From the NCBI GenBank assembly GCA_003134995.1, contig PLDC01000019.1, positions 273,920-337,919 of the forward strand: DNA of 64,000 nucleotides. The letters run 5' to 3'. Position 1 is the first letter of the stretch. Each line of letters opens with the position of its first letter. Under the pieces are notes generated by a model. That model was not told the origin of the DNA. It searched no databases and worked only from the letters and a program-made list of their open reading frames with translations. The translations under genes and the position numbers were made by a program. Below, piece by piece: positions 1 to 7,908 of this stretch. Origin of the DNA: Acidobacteriaceae bacterium. GTDB taxonomy: Bacteria; Acidobacteriota; Terriglobia; Terriglobales; Acidobacteriaceae.

Positions 1-38
1 TCCGGATTCCGCAAGTCCCTTGACAAACAGGAGCCTGC

Positions 39-809
39 TTGATGCGTCATGCGTTGACCGTGCTGGTTGCAGTGTTCTGCCTTAGTATCTTTTCCTCCTC
101 CCAAACCGCCGACGAACTGATTGCCAAGAACATCCAGGCCCGGGGCGGGATGGAAAAGATGAAGGCCATCAAGACCCTCCGGATAACGGCCAAGTTTGAG
201 GGCGGCGGCGGCTTCACCGCGTCCGTGGGTCAAGAAAATCAGCGGCCGAACCTGATCCGCGAGACTTTCATGCTACAGGGCATGACTGCGGTGCAGGCCT
301 ATGACGGAGCGGCCGGCTGGCAGATCCAGCCCTTTGGCGGAAAGAAAGACCCGGAGTTGATGGGCGAGGACGACGTGCGCGACCTGCTGCTGGACGCCGA
401 CTTCGACGGTCCTCTTGTGGATTATAAAGAGAAGGGCAGCACTGTCGAGTATATGGGCCACGATGTTGTGGATGGCGACGATGCGCTGCGGCTGAAGGTG
501 ACGCTGAAAAATGGCGACATCATTTACGTTTACCTCGATCCCGACACGTTTATCGAAATCCGCCGCGAAATCCAGCAGTTTATCCGCGGCTCGGTGCGCG
601 ACCGCGTGATGGTCTTCGGCTCTTACAAACCTGTGGCGGGAGTAATGTATCCCTTCTCGATCTCGCAGGGACCGAAGAACCATCCTGACGAGCAAACAAC
701 CACCATTCAGAAGATCGAGCCGAACGTCACTATTGATCCCGCGGACTTTAACCTGCCGGCGTCGCTGAAAACAGAGGAAAAGAAGTCCGGCATGGTCGGC
801 GTTCACTAA
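39..809 (+). CDS. Secreted LolA-like (outer-membrane lipoprotein-sorting type) protein, copy 1
   Basis: 256 residues. An N-terminal signal peptide (about residues 1-22, hydrophobic core LTVLVAVFCLSIF) precedes 'TADELIAKNIQARGG', the opening typical of the LolA/LppX-like lipoprotein-binding fold in Acidobacteriota. The body is beta-rich with repeated 'DGD' and 'YLDPDT' strands. The likely place of action is the periplasm, carrying or binding lipid; the exact cargo cannot be read from sequence. An AGGAG site lies about 9 bases before the ATG. The next gene is a paralog only 9 bases downstream, and the two end in the same motif, EEKKSGMVGVH, so this is a tandem duplication probably transcribed together. 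Family placement is by fold signature and is moderately sure. Confidence 0.75.
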   Translation: MMRHALTVLVAVFCLSIFSSSQTADELIAKNIQARGGMEKMKAIKTLRITAKFEGGGGFTASVGQENQRPNLIRETFMLQGMTAVQAYDGAAGWQIQPFGGKKDPELMGEDDVRDLLLDADFDGPLVDYKEKGSTVEYMGHDVVDGDDALRLKVTLKNGDIIYVYLDPDTFIEIRREIQQFIRGSVRDRVMVFGSYKPVAGVMYPFSISQGPKNHPDEQTTTIQKIEPNVTIDPADFNLPASLKTEEKKSGMVGVH

Positions 810-818
810 GTTTCTAGA

Positions 819-1619
819 ATGAAGACCACACTCAAAATCAAAAGTTCGCGCATGCGTCGCGCGGTGTTTGTTCTGGCGGCGGTGTCGTGGCTCAGCGCCT
901 TTACCTGCGCACAAACAGCAGAGGAACTGGTCAGCAAGAACATCGAGGCCAAAGGCGGGATGGAGAAAATCAAGTCCGCCAAGACCCGGCGTATGAGCGG
1001 TCGAGTGAAGAATGCCAGAGGTCGTACAGTCGTTTTCACTCAAACAAATGCCCGTCCTGATTTTGTTCGTCAAACCGTCACCATACAAGGAATGACGGCG
1101 ATCCAGGCGTACGACGGCGCGACAGGATGGCAGACCCAGCCGTTCCGTGGGCGCAAAGATCCCGAGTTGATGGGCGAGGATTCGGCGAAGGATTTGCTTC
1201 TCGCCTCCGATTTCGATGGTCCGCTCGTCGACTACGCGGAAAAAGGCAACAAGATCGAATACCTGGGCCATGACCTTGTGGATGGCGACGACGCCCTCCG
1301 GCTGAGGGTCACGCTGAAAAATGGCGACATTATTTATTACTATCTCGACCCCGATACTTACCTCGAAATCCGCAGGGAGATTCGGCAGTTCGTCCGCGGT
1401 TCTGTGCGAGAGCGCGTGGTGGACATCGGCTCTTACAAGCCGGTGAACGGAGTCATGTATCCCTTCTCGATTTCCGAGGGATCGAGAAATAATCCTGGCG
1501 CACAGACGACTACGATTGAAAAGATTGAAGTGAACATACCTATCTCAGATTCGGACTTCGCTCTGCCGGCGTCGCTCAGGACCGAGGAAAAGAAGTCCGG
1601 CATGGTCGGGGTTCACTGA
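819..1619 (+). CDS. Secreted LolA-like protein, copy 2 (tandem paralog)
   Basis: 266 residues and clearly homologous along its whole length to the preceding gene, with the shared blocks 'AIQAYDGATGWQTQPF', 'KDPELMGED', 'LVDGDDALRLRVTLKNGDI' and the same C-terminal EEKKSGMVGVH. The signal peptide is 'MRRAVFVLAAVSWLSAFTCAQ'. That peptide starts at an internal ATG (position 852), which may be the true start, since neither ATG has a convincing ribosome site. Divergence is greatest in the first 60 mature residues, the part expected to line the ligand cavity in LolA-like folds, so the two copies may bind different ligands (inference). Confidence 0.73.
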   Translation: MKTTLKIKSSRMRRAVFVLAAVSWLSAFTCAQTAEELVSKNIEAKGGMEKIKSAKTRRMSGRVKNARGRTVVFTQTNARPDFVRQTVTIQGMTAIQAYDGATGWQTQPFRGRKDPELMGEDSAKDLLLASDFDGPLVDYAEKGNKIEYLGHDLVDGDDALRLRVTLKNGDIIYYYLDPDTYLEIRREIRQFVRGSVRERVVDIGSYKPVNGVMYPFSISEGSRNNPGAQTTTIEKIEVNIPISDSDFALPASLRTEEKKSGMVGVH

Positions 1620-1689
1620 TTTGTTCACTGATATCGCAGAGATGAAGAAACCGACGAAAAATCGCTGACGTGGAAAAGGACTCGTAACT

Positions 1690-4600
1690 ATGAAAGCATC
1701 TGCTCGCAATTCCTGGGGAGTGATGTTGTTAATCGCCGGAGCCGCGCTGTGCTCGCCCGGGCAGGCCGCGAACCAGGCTGCCTATCGCTTCGACTCGGCG
1801 ACCGTTTCCGGCCTGCCTGCCCGCAACATCGGCTCGGCCACCATGAGCGGACGCATCGCCGCGCTGGACGCGGTGGAAGAAGATGGCCGCATCACTGTGT
1901 TCGTGGGCGCAGCCAGCGGCGGGGTTTGGAAATCGGTGAACGGTGGCACCACTTACAAGCCAGTGTTCGACCGTGAAGATGTGCAGTCGATTGGCGCGGT
2001 GGCGATCGATCCGTCGAATTCGAAAACGGTCTGGGTGGGGAGCGGCGAAGCGTGGACTCGTAACAGCGTTTCGGTGGGCGACGGCGTTTACAAGTCAACC
2101 GACGGCGGCGAGAACTGGACCAACATTGGTCTGAAAGACAGCGAGCACATTGCCAAGATTCTGGTGAATCCAGCCGACGGCAACGATGTGCTGGTCTGCG
2201 CCACCGGGCATCTGTGGGATGACAATGACGAACGAGGAGTCTTCCAGACCAGCGACGGCGGCAAGACCTGGAAGAAAGTTCTGGCGGGCGCAAACGGTTC
2301 GAGCGGCTGCGCCATGATCGCGCGCAGCAAGCAGGAACCGAAGACCATTTATGCCGCGATGTGGGATTTCCGGCGGCAAGGGTGGACGTTCCGCTCCGGA
2401 GGCCCGGGCAGCGGGCTGTTCAAATCCATTGACGGCGGCGCGACCTGGAATGAAATCAATGACAGCAACGCGAAAGGTCTGCCGGCGAAACCCTATGGCC
2501 GCATTGCAGTGCAAGTTGCGCCGTCGAAACCGCAGGTCATCTATGCAAACATCGAAGCGGAAAAGGGAAGAGGGCTTTACCGCTCCGACGATGCGGGCGC
2601 ATCGTGGACCAAACTCGATGCCAGCAACTATATGGTTTGGCGTCCTTTTTATTTCGGCAACCTGATCGTTGATCCAAAAGATGAAAACAAAATTTTCAAA
2701 CCCGACCTCATTTTGCTGTTGAGCAACGATGGTGGAAAGACCTTCAACGTGGTCTCCGGCGGAGCGCACGGCGACTTCCACGACGTGTGGATCAATCCCA
2801 AGAATCCGAATGTCGTGATTGCTGGCGACGATGGCGGCTTGTGGCGCAGCGAAGACGGCGGCAATCGCTGGAAGCACCAGATGAACCTGCCGGTTTCTCA
2901 GTTCTATCACGTGAGCACCGACAATGCCGACCCGTACCACGTCTACGGCGGCTTGCAGGACAACAGTTCCTGGGTGGGCGACTCCACATATCCGGGCGGC
3001 ATTACCAACTCCCGATGGGAAAACATGTTCGGTGGTGATGGTTTTTGGATGTTCGAAGACACCTCAGATCCAGATTACCTTTACGCCGAGGCGCAGGGTG
3101 GCGAGATTGGACGCGTGAATCGCTACACGCACGAGACTCGCGACATCCATCCCTGGCCGAATTACAACGAGAAGAAGCTGCGCTTCAACTGGAACACTCC
3201 GATTCACATGAGTCCCAACGAGAAAGGGACGCTTTACATTGGGGCGCAGTACTTATTCCGCTCGCGCGATCACGGGCAGTCTTGGGACCGGATTTCTCCG
3301 GACCTGACGACCAACGATCCGGAAAAGCAGAAGCAGGAAGAGTCCGGCGGCGTCACGGTTGACAATTCCTCGGCCGAAATGCACACCACCATCTATTCAA
3401 TTTCAGAGTCGCCGAAGAACGGTCAAATTATCTGGGTCGGGACTGACGATGGAAATGTGCAGGTCACGCGAGATGGCGCGAAGACTTGGACGAACGTGGT
3501 GGGCAATGTCAGCGGGCTGGGAAAAAATTCCTGGGTCTCAACCATTGAGGCCAGCCGCTTCGACGAAGGCACCGCCTATGCCACGTTCGACCGTCATACC
3601 TTCGGAGACATGAAGCCATACGTCTACAAGACCACGGACTACGGGCAGACGTGGACGGCGCTTCCAGCGCAGGAGGGCGGCGTGCGTGGCTACGCGCACG
3701 TAATCAAGGAAGACACGGTTAGCCGCAATGTACTTTTCCTGGGCACAGAATTCGGGCTATGGATTTCAGCGGACGGCGGCCAACGCTGGGCTCAATATAA
3801 GGGAACGGACTTTCCCGCAGTGGCGGTCGATGACCTTGTGATTCAGGCGCGGGAATCCGATCTTGTGCTGGCGACGCATGGCCGCGGCATCTGGGTCGTG
3901 GACGACATCTCACCGTTGCGCGCGCTCACCCCTGAAGTCATGACCAAAGAGGCAACGCTGCTTCCGGGTCGCGCTGCGATTCAATACTTCGACGTGGGCG
4001 GAGGTTGGTCCGAAGGCGATGAGACCTTCCGTGGACGCAATCGTCCGACGGACGCGCAGATCACCTACTACCAGAAAGGTCGGCACATCTTCGGCGATTT
4101 GAAGATCGAGATTTTCGATCAGGATGGCAAGTTGGTGGATACAGTTGCCGGCAGCAAACATCGCGGGCTGAATCGCGCCGGGTGGGGAATGCACGTGAGG
4201 CCGCCCGCAGTCGCGCCCGCAGCCTCGGCGCTGTTTGAAGCCGCGCAGGGACCGCGCGTGCTTCCCGGATCGTACACAGTCAAGCTCACCAAAGGGGATC
4301 AAACTTACACCGAGCAGTTGAACGTTGCAATCGACCCTCGCGCCAAGTATTCGATGGAAGAACGCAATGCGCAGTTCGATCTCTCGATGAAAGTCTACAA
4401 AGAGCTGGAGCACATGACCTACGGAGTAGAGGCGATCGAAGGAGTACGCGACGGGGCGAACGCGCGAGCGGCCAAGCTCGCGGCGAAAGATCCTCTGCGC
4501 GCGCAACTGCAGAAACTTGCCGCGGATTGCGACGCGCTCCGCTCCAAGATCGTGGCCACCAAAGAAGGCGGCATGATTACCGGTGAAGAGCGGATTCGCG

Positions 4601-4890
4601 AACTGTTGGGACAACTCTATGGCGCGGTGACGGGATACGACGGCAAGCCCACGGATTACCAGGTTGCACGGACGGAATCCCTCGGCCATGAACTGCAAGA
4701 TGTGATCGATGATTTCCAGAAGCTGGCGCAGAAAGACCTTGCAGGAATCAACGCCAGTTTGAAGAAGAAGAAACTGGAAGCGATCACGGTGCCAGCCGAA
4801 GCGGACTGGCAGAAGAAGAAAGCGGAGTCAGCAGTCGCTTCTGGCGCGGGAATGCGCGCGGATGAAAACCAGATACGGGAGAAAGACTAG
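1690..4890 (+). CDS. Large secreted BNR/Asp-box beta-propeller protein (VPS10/sortilin-like, glycosyl-hydrolase-like)
   Basis: 1066 residues with a signal peptide at 1-27 (MLLIAGAALCSPGQA). At least eleven Asp-box motifs of the form S-x-D-G-G-x-T-W are visible (STDGGENW, TSDGGKTW, SIDGGATW, SNDGGKTF, SEDGGNRW, SRDHGQSW, TTDYGQTW, SADGGQRW and others), spread over residues 70-720 and giving one or two beta-propellers. The C-terminal 300 residues are a beta domain followed by a helical segment (about 880-1040) common to this family in Acidobacteria and Bacteroidetes. These proteins are usually annotated 'glycosyl hydrolase' or 'sortilin-like', but no catalytic residues can be assigned here. Probably extracellular or outer-membrane associated. 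The AAGGA site upstream supports the ATG. Confidence 0.8.
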   Translation: MKASARNSWGVMLLIAGAALCSPGQAANQAAYRFDSATVSGLPARNIGSATMSGRIAALDAVEEDGRITVFVGAASGGVWKSVNGGTTYKPVFDREDVQSIGAVAIDPSNSKTVWVGSGEAWTRNSVSVGDGVYKSTDGGENWTNIGLKDSEHIAKILVNPADGNDVLVCATGHLWDDNDERGVFQTSDGGKTWKKVLAGANGSSGCAMIARSKQEPKTIYAAMWDFRRQGWTFRSGGPGSGLFKSIDGGATWNEINDSNAKGLPAKPYGRIAVQVAPSKPQVIYANIEAEKGRGLYRSDDAGASWTKLDASNYMVWRPFYFGNLIVDPKDENKIFKPDLILLLSNDGGKTFNVVSGGAHGDFHDVWINPKNPNVVIAGDDGGLWRSEDGGNRWKHQMNLPVSQFYHVSTDNADPYHVYGGLQDNSSWVGDSTYPGGITNSRWENMFGGDGFWMFEDTSDPDYLYAEAQGGEIGRVNRYTHETRDIHPWPNYNEKKLRFNWNTPIHMSPNEKGTLYIGAQYLFRSRDHGQSWDRISPDLTTNDPEKQKQEESGGVTVDNSSAEMHTTIYSISESPKNGQIIWVGTDDGNVQVTRDGAKTWTNVVGNVSGLGKNSWVSTIEASRFDEGTAYATFDRHTFGDMKPYVYKTTDYGQTWTALPAQEGGVRGYAHVIKEDTVSRNVLFLGTEFGLWISADGGQRWAQYKGTDFPAVAVDDLVIQARESDLVLATHGRGIWVVDDISPLRALTPEVMTKEATLLPGRAAIQYFDVGGGWSEGDETFRGRNRPTDAQITYYQKGRHIFGDLKIEIFDQDGKLVDTVAGSKHRGLNRAGWGMHVRPPAVAPAASALFEAAQGPRVLPGSYTVKLTKGDQTYTEQLNVAIDPRAKYSMEERNAQFDLSMKVYKELEHMTYGVEAIEGVRDGANARAAKLAAKDPLRAQLQKLAADCDALRSKIVATKEGGMITGEERIRELLGQLYGAVTGYDGKPTDYQVARTESLGHELQDVIDDFQKLAQKDLAGINASLKKKKLEAITVPAEADWQKKKAESAVASGAGMRADENQIREKD

Positions 4891-4970
4891 GAAACTTGTC
4901 GGCAGACCGGTCGACACGTTGAGTGCGCCAATCCCGGTTCGCCAATGTCAAAACAATGACAAATAACAAA

Positions 4971-4998
4971 CGGCCCGCAGGTGCATTCCTGCGGGCCG
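4971..4998 (-). terminator. Rho-independent-type terminator of the minus-strand RNA gene
   Basis: A perfect 11-bp inverted repeat (CGGCCCGCAGG / CCTGCGGGCCG) with a 6-nt loop. On the minus strand it is followed by TTTGTTATTTGTCATTGTTTT. The T-rich side is only on the minus strand, so it ends transcription of the RNA at about 5304-4960, and would secondarily face the end of the BNR gene. Confidence 0.7.
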
Positions 4999-5211
4999 TC
5001 CGGTGGTCTGTTTGGGATTGACCAAGAGGTGGTCACTCTACGTGGCCTCTCACGGCGACTCCCGGGTCAGGGCCTAAGCCCCAAGGATGCAAGCCTTCGC
5101 GCGACCGACGCGATGCTTTCATCCGTACTCACCGGCTAGTGTGCGGGCTGTAGCTCCCGGCGCGTCACAGCTTTGATCAGCGTCCGAAAGCCCCGCTTAG
5201 AGCAACCAGCT

Positions 5212-5280
5212 CTAAGTCTCAGCCACCTCACCTGGTCTTAGACTCCCACAACTACTGCCACTACAATCAGAACTTGTCAT
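5212..5280 (-). CDS. Possible 22-residue Ser/Cys/Gly-rich peptide at the 5' end of the structured RNA
   Basis: ATG at 5280-5278 is preceded by GGAAGGAGGTGGTCGA, an almost ideal Shine-Dalgarno. The frame reads MTSSDCSGSSCGSLRPGEVA then ET and stops at TAG. The ribosome site is the same strand that can pair with the 3' end of the RNA (5026-5034), so translation could be switched by RNA folding, or the purine-rich strand may simply be part of a stem and the frame accidental. No homolog is recognised. The frame is too short for codon-use arguments. Confidence 0.3.
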   Translation of the reverse strand: MTSSDCSGSSCGSLRPGEVAET

Positions 5281-5310
5281 TCGACCACCTCCTTCCCGGT
5301 GTAATCGCAG

Positions 5311-5338
5311 ATTATTACGAAATCCGCATGTGCGTCAA
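5311..5338 (-). promoter_or_regulatory. Sigma-70-type promoter for the minus-strand RNA
   Basis: On the minus strand TTGACG (5338-5333), a 16-bp spacer, then AATAAT (5316-5311). The start is expected near 5304, about 24 nt before the peptide ATG. It lies after the tatA stop, so the RNA can be made independently of tatA. Confidence 0.6.
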
Positions 5339-5387
5339 CTGGCACGAAAGTGGGTGCCAGAAGAAGCAATATTCTGGCGCAAGCCCT

Positions 5388-5588
5388 TCACGCCTTCTGC
5401 ACCGAATCTTTCGGCAACGCAGTTTTTTCAGGTGTCGTCTCGTCTTTGGCTTGCATCGCCGCTTTAAAGCCGCGGATGCCTTCGCCCATGCCTTTTCCGA
5501 GTTCAGGCAGCTTCTTGGGACCGAAGATCAGCAGTGCGATTCCGGCGATGATCAGTAAATGCATGGGTTGAAACAAGCCTTCGATCAT
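5388..5588 (-). CDS. tatA: Twin-arginine translocase subunit TatA/TatE
   Basis: 66 residues: a short periplasmic N-terminus, one membrane helix (about 8-22, HLLIIAGIALLIFGPKKLPEL), the conserved F-G-P-K-K-L-P-E-L hinge, then an amphipathic helix (GKGMGEGIRGFKAAM) and a charged tail. TatA oligomers form the translocation pore for folded proteins bearing twin-arginine signals. The length is typical of TatA/E. No tatB or tatC is adjacent. A ferritin-like protein with a clear Tat signal lies immediately upstream on the same strand, an obvious client. A GGAGG-type site precedes the ATG. Confidence 0.95.
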   Translation of the reverse strand: MIEGLFQPMHLLIIAGIALLIFGPKKLPELGKGMGEGIRGFKAAMQAKDETTPEKTALPKDSVQKA

Positions 5589-5701
5589 TGGCGTTCCTCC
5601 AGTCAGGATTAATAAAAGTAATCAGCGGACATTAAAATAAGGCGCTGTGGCCTGGTTTGACGCACAGCGCCCGAAGCAAGATCACCGCATCGGCGCTCCG
5701 A

Positions 5702-6844
5702 TCAAAAGCCGCGTTGCGCCGCGTCAGCCGCATTCGCCAGGTTATTCAATACATCGAAAAACTCGCTCGATTGGCCGGAGAAAAGATTCATGTCAGTCAG
5801 GAATTGGACCACGTTGGCCGCAATCCCAATAGGGTCCGTGGGGCGAATTACGGCGCACAGCGGAAGGGAGGGGTTGATGAATTGGCACGGAACCGGGAAA
5901 ATCAGACTCGGTTGAATCGCCGGATTCAGTGGGGCGAAGAAATTGGGGAATGTCAGCCCACTTCTGCGGTCGGTAAACGGCGCCACCGGGGCCTGCACCC
6001 CGTTGCCGGCGAAATCAACCCACTCCAGGAAATGGGCTACTTCGTCTCCGCCGATGCTGACCACAATGCGCAGCACTTCGACGTTGTGCGCCTTCTGCGC
6101 CATCGCCGAATAGAGGCTGCTGCCGCCTTGTTCGATCGTGCCGAAATGAAACGCCGCGACATTGGCGATCGCCTGAATGTGATCGTTGCCTTTAAAATTA
6201 GGATTGGGTGTGCCGATGTAATCGGCATCGGTTCTGGGAATCGCGGTAACTCCGTTGAGAGTGATCGCTTGCGGAAAGGTAGCGCCGAGATCGGGATTTG
6301 CCTTGCTGCGGTAGCGAACGAACCAACTGGTGTCGACGTTCAGATTCATCAAGTTCGTGATGCGCAGCTTACCGGATGATCCTTTGGCTGTGCTTCCCGG
6401 CAACGTTGCGAACTTGCTGAGGTCGACGGCTTCCGCTCCCTTGGACTCGAGATAGGCATTGAGGAAGGTGGCATGGCTTACTTCATCCAGCGTGTTGCTG
6501 GTGATATATTGCGGGCCATCCCCATCGAGGTTCGATAGGGCTATCTGGTAAGGGTTCAGGTGTTCGTTCGGGTCCACTTCAATGGGAGGAAGATCGCCGA
6601 TGCCACCTAGTTCTGCATACTGAATCCAAAGGTCTGACTCGATGAGTTCGGCCGCCGCGAGGAATTGAAGAATTGCGATATCTCCCTTGGTCGGCGCTCC
6701 TCCGCTGGTTTGCTGGGCGAATGCAGGTAGCCCGCTGCCCAGAATACCCGCTCCTACGGTTGCCACTGCGCCGGCGACCACGCTGTTCTTGAGGAATGAG
6801 CGCCGGTTGGCGCCGCGTTCCAGAAACTCCGTGAGTTGTTTCAT
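5702..6844 (-). CDS. Tat-exported ferritin-like domain protein
   Basis: 380 residues from the ATG at 6844, chosen because AGAGGA lies 6 bases upstream and the signal follows directly; an in-frame upstream start at 6901 would add a basic tail with no ribosome site. The N-terminus 'NRRSFLKNSVVAGAVATVGA...AFA' is a textbook twin-arginine signal (RR-x-F-L-K). The mature part has helical blocks with Glu and His placed as in the Ferritin_2 family ('ILQFLAAAELIESDLWIQY', 'DEVSHATFLNAYL', 'VSIGGDEVAHFLEW'), the pattern of a four-helix di-metal bundle. Function is probably metal or oxygen handling in the periplasm; no substrate is known for this family. It sits just before tatA on the same strand. Confidence 0.8.
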   Translation of the reverse strand: MKQLTEFLERGANRRSFLKNSVVAGAVATVGAGILGSGLPAFAQQTSGGAPTKGDIAILQFLAAAELIESDLWIQYAELGGIGDLPPIEVDPNEHLNPYQIALSNLDGDGPQYITSNTLDEVSHATFLNAYLESKGAEAVDLSKFATLPGSTAKGSSGKLRITNLMNLNVDTSWFVRYRSKANPDLGATFPQAITLNGVTAIPRTDADYIGTPNPNFKGNDHIQAIANVAAFHFGTIEQGGSSLYSAMAQKAHNVEVLRIVVSIGGDEVAHFLEWVDFAGNGVQAPVAPFTDRRSGLTFPNFFAPLNPAIQPSLIFPVPCQFINPSLPLCAVIRPTDPIGIAANVVQFLTDMNLFSGQSSEFFDVLNNLANAADAAQRGF

Positions 6845-7141
6845 AGCGTCCTCTCTTTTCTTTTTTCTTTTCGCCGTAGTCCATTGCTTGCATCGGATCA
6901 CGGTGTAAATGGAGAGTAGAACGCCGCAGGTTCCGCTCGTGTCATAGAGCGGTCAAGGGTTTGTATTTTCTTGGAGACTTTGTCTCTTCTTGACGGGTGT
7001 CGCTGGCAACCCCAGGCATGCGTCCGCGTTCTTATTGGGATTCCGGCTCTTTATTTGATTGATAGATACAATCGGTGGAAAGCAAGAATCGGTGGGAAGC
7101 ATCTGCGACACACACCGCCGTTCTGGTGGCGTGGACCTCGG

Positions 7142-7171
7142 ATGCGCTATTCTCAAATGCGCTATTCTCAA
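7142..7171. repeat. Perfect 15-bp tandem duplication before the barrel gene
   Basis: ATGCGCTATTCTCAA occurs twice with no gap, ending 15 bases before the ATG of the barrel protein and just ahead of its GGGAG ribosome site. The rest of the 6845-7186 gap shows no gene; a divergent promoter for the ferritin-like gene must lie in it. Confidence 0.85.
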
Positions 7172-7186
7172 TAGGGAGAACGTGGA

Positions 7187-7882
7187 ATGATTCGTTTCGC
7201 TGCGGCTGCGATTATTTTGACTGTCCTCATGGGTTCGTGTGTCTTGGCTCAAGATGCAACACCGAAGGTGGAAGTATTCGGCGGGTATTCATTGTTGCGT
7301 TCCGATCGCGGCGGATTGACTGGCCCGTTGCTCGATGCGGATTTGAACCAGCCTTCGAACCCCTTCGCAGTGCCAACTTATTTCTTGCATGGCTGGAGTG
7401 CGGAGGCGCAATACAATTTGAGCCGCTGGCTCGGGATCGCGGCTGACTTTGGTGGCCGCTACGGCTCGCCGATTTCGGCCTCGGGCGGCAGAACGCTCGC
7501 CGGATTGCCCAAAGAGACTTCCTATTCAGTGATGGTGGGACCGGTAATCTCGTACCGGACGAAGTCAAGACTCACTCCCTTCGCCCACGCCCTAGTCGGC
7601 TGGAATCGAACGAGTCTTGATGCGAGCACAATCACCGGCGTGTCGGCTCCCATCAGTGTTGCTGCCACAAGCTATGACGATTTTGTGGCGGCGCTGGGAG
7701 CCGGAGTCGATTGCAAAATCACGCGGCGCTTCGCTGTTCGTCTGGGACAGGTGGACTGGTACCACACAAGCGTCAATCTGGGCAGGTTCTACACGAACGC
7801 TTTTGGTGGCGATCTGTTGGAAGGACTCAAAAACACTCAGGTCAACTACCGAGTCTCCGCGGGCGCTGTCGTGAAGTTCTGA
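7187..7882 (+). CDS. Outer-membrane beta-barrel protein (OmpA/porin-like)
   Basis: 231 residues with a signal peptide (MIRFAAAAIILTVLMGSCVLAQ). The mature protein starts 'KVEVFGGYSLLRSD', the usual first strand of acidobacterial eight-stranded barrels, and continues with alternating hydrophobic strands and a final 'VNYRVSAGAVVKF' ending in Phe, the barrel-insertion signal. No OmpA peptidoglycan-binding domain is present. Likely an outer-membrane structural or adhesin-like barrel. GGGAG lies about 8 bases upstream. It is convergent with the monooxygenase gene (26-base gap). Confidence 0.75.
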   Translation: MIRFAAAAIILTVLMGSCVLAQDATPKVEVFGGYSLLRSDRGGLTGPLLDADLNQPSNPFAVPTYFLHGWSAEAQYNLSRWLGIAADFGGRYGSPISASGGRTLAGLPKETSYSVMVGPVISYRTKSRLTPFAHALVGWNRTSLDASTITGVSAPISVAATSYDDFVAALGAGVDCKITRRFAVRLGQVDWYHTSVNLGRFYTNAFGGDLLEGLKNTQVNYRVSAGAVVKF

Positions 7883-7908
7883 GGATCGTGCAGTTCTGAC
7901 GATTGCAC

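Larger units (their letters stand above)
4960..5304 (-). ncRNA. Candidate structured RNA, class not recognised
   Basis: About 340 nt bounded by a good sigma-70-type promoter (5311-5338) and a strong hairpin terminator (4971-4998). The two ends can pair perfectly over 9 bp: GAGGTGGTC at 5291-5283 with GACCACCTC at 5034-5026 (minus-strand sense). Internal hairpins include CTTAGAGC/GCTCTAAG (5216-5196, loop TGGTT) and a GGATGAAAGC/GCTTGCATCC arm around 5130-5090. This closed-end layout is that of a free-standing structured RNA. It does not show the hallmark sequences of RNase P RNA, tmRNA, SRP RNA or common riboswitches, and no gene on its strand follows it. A divergent 6S-like RNA cannot be excluded by eye. 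A 22-codon reading frame with a strong ribosome site sits at its 5' end. Confidence 0.5.

Noticed and set aside
273..1271. A 332-codon minus-strand frame across the two LolA-like genes
   Set aside because: It spans both paralogs antisense and shows the same internal duplication as they do, so it is a shadow.
5026..5291. tmRNA or tRNA-Sec at the unassigned RNA locus
   Set aside because: No tRNA-like acceptor/T-arm, no CCA end and no A-L-A-A-type tag; the GGTGGCTGAG string alone is not enough.
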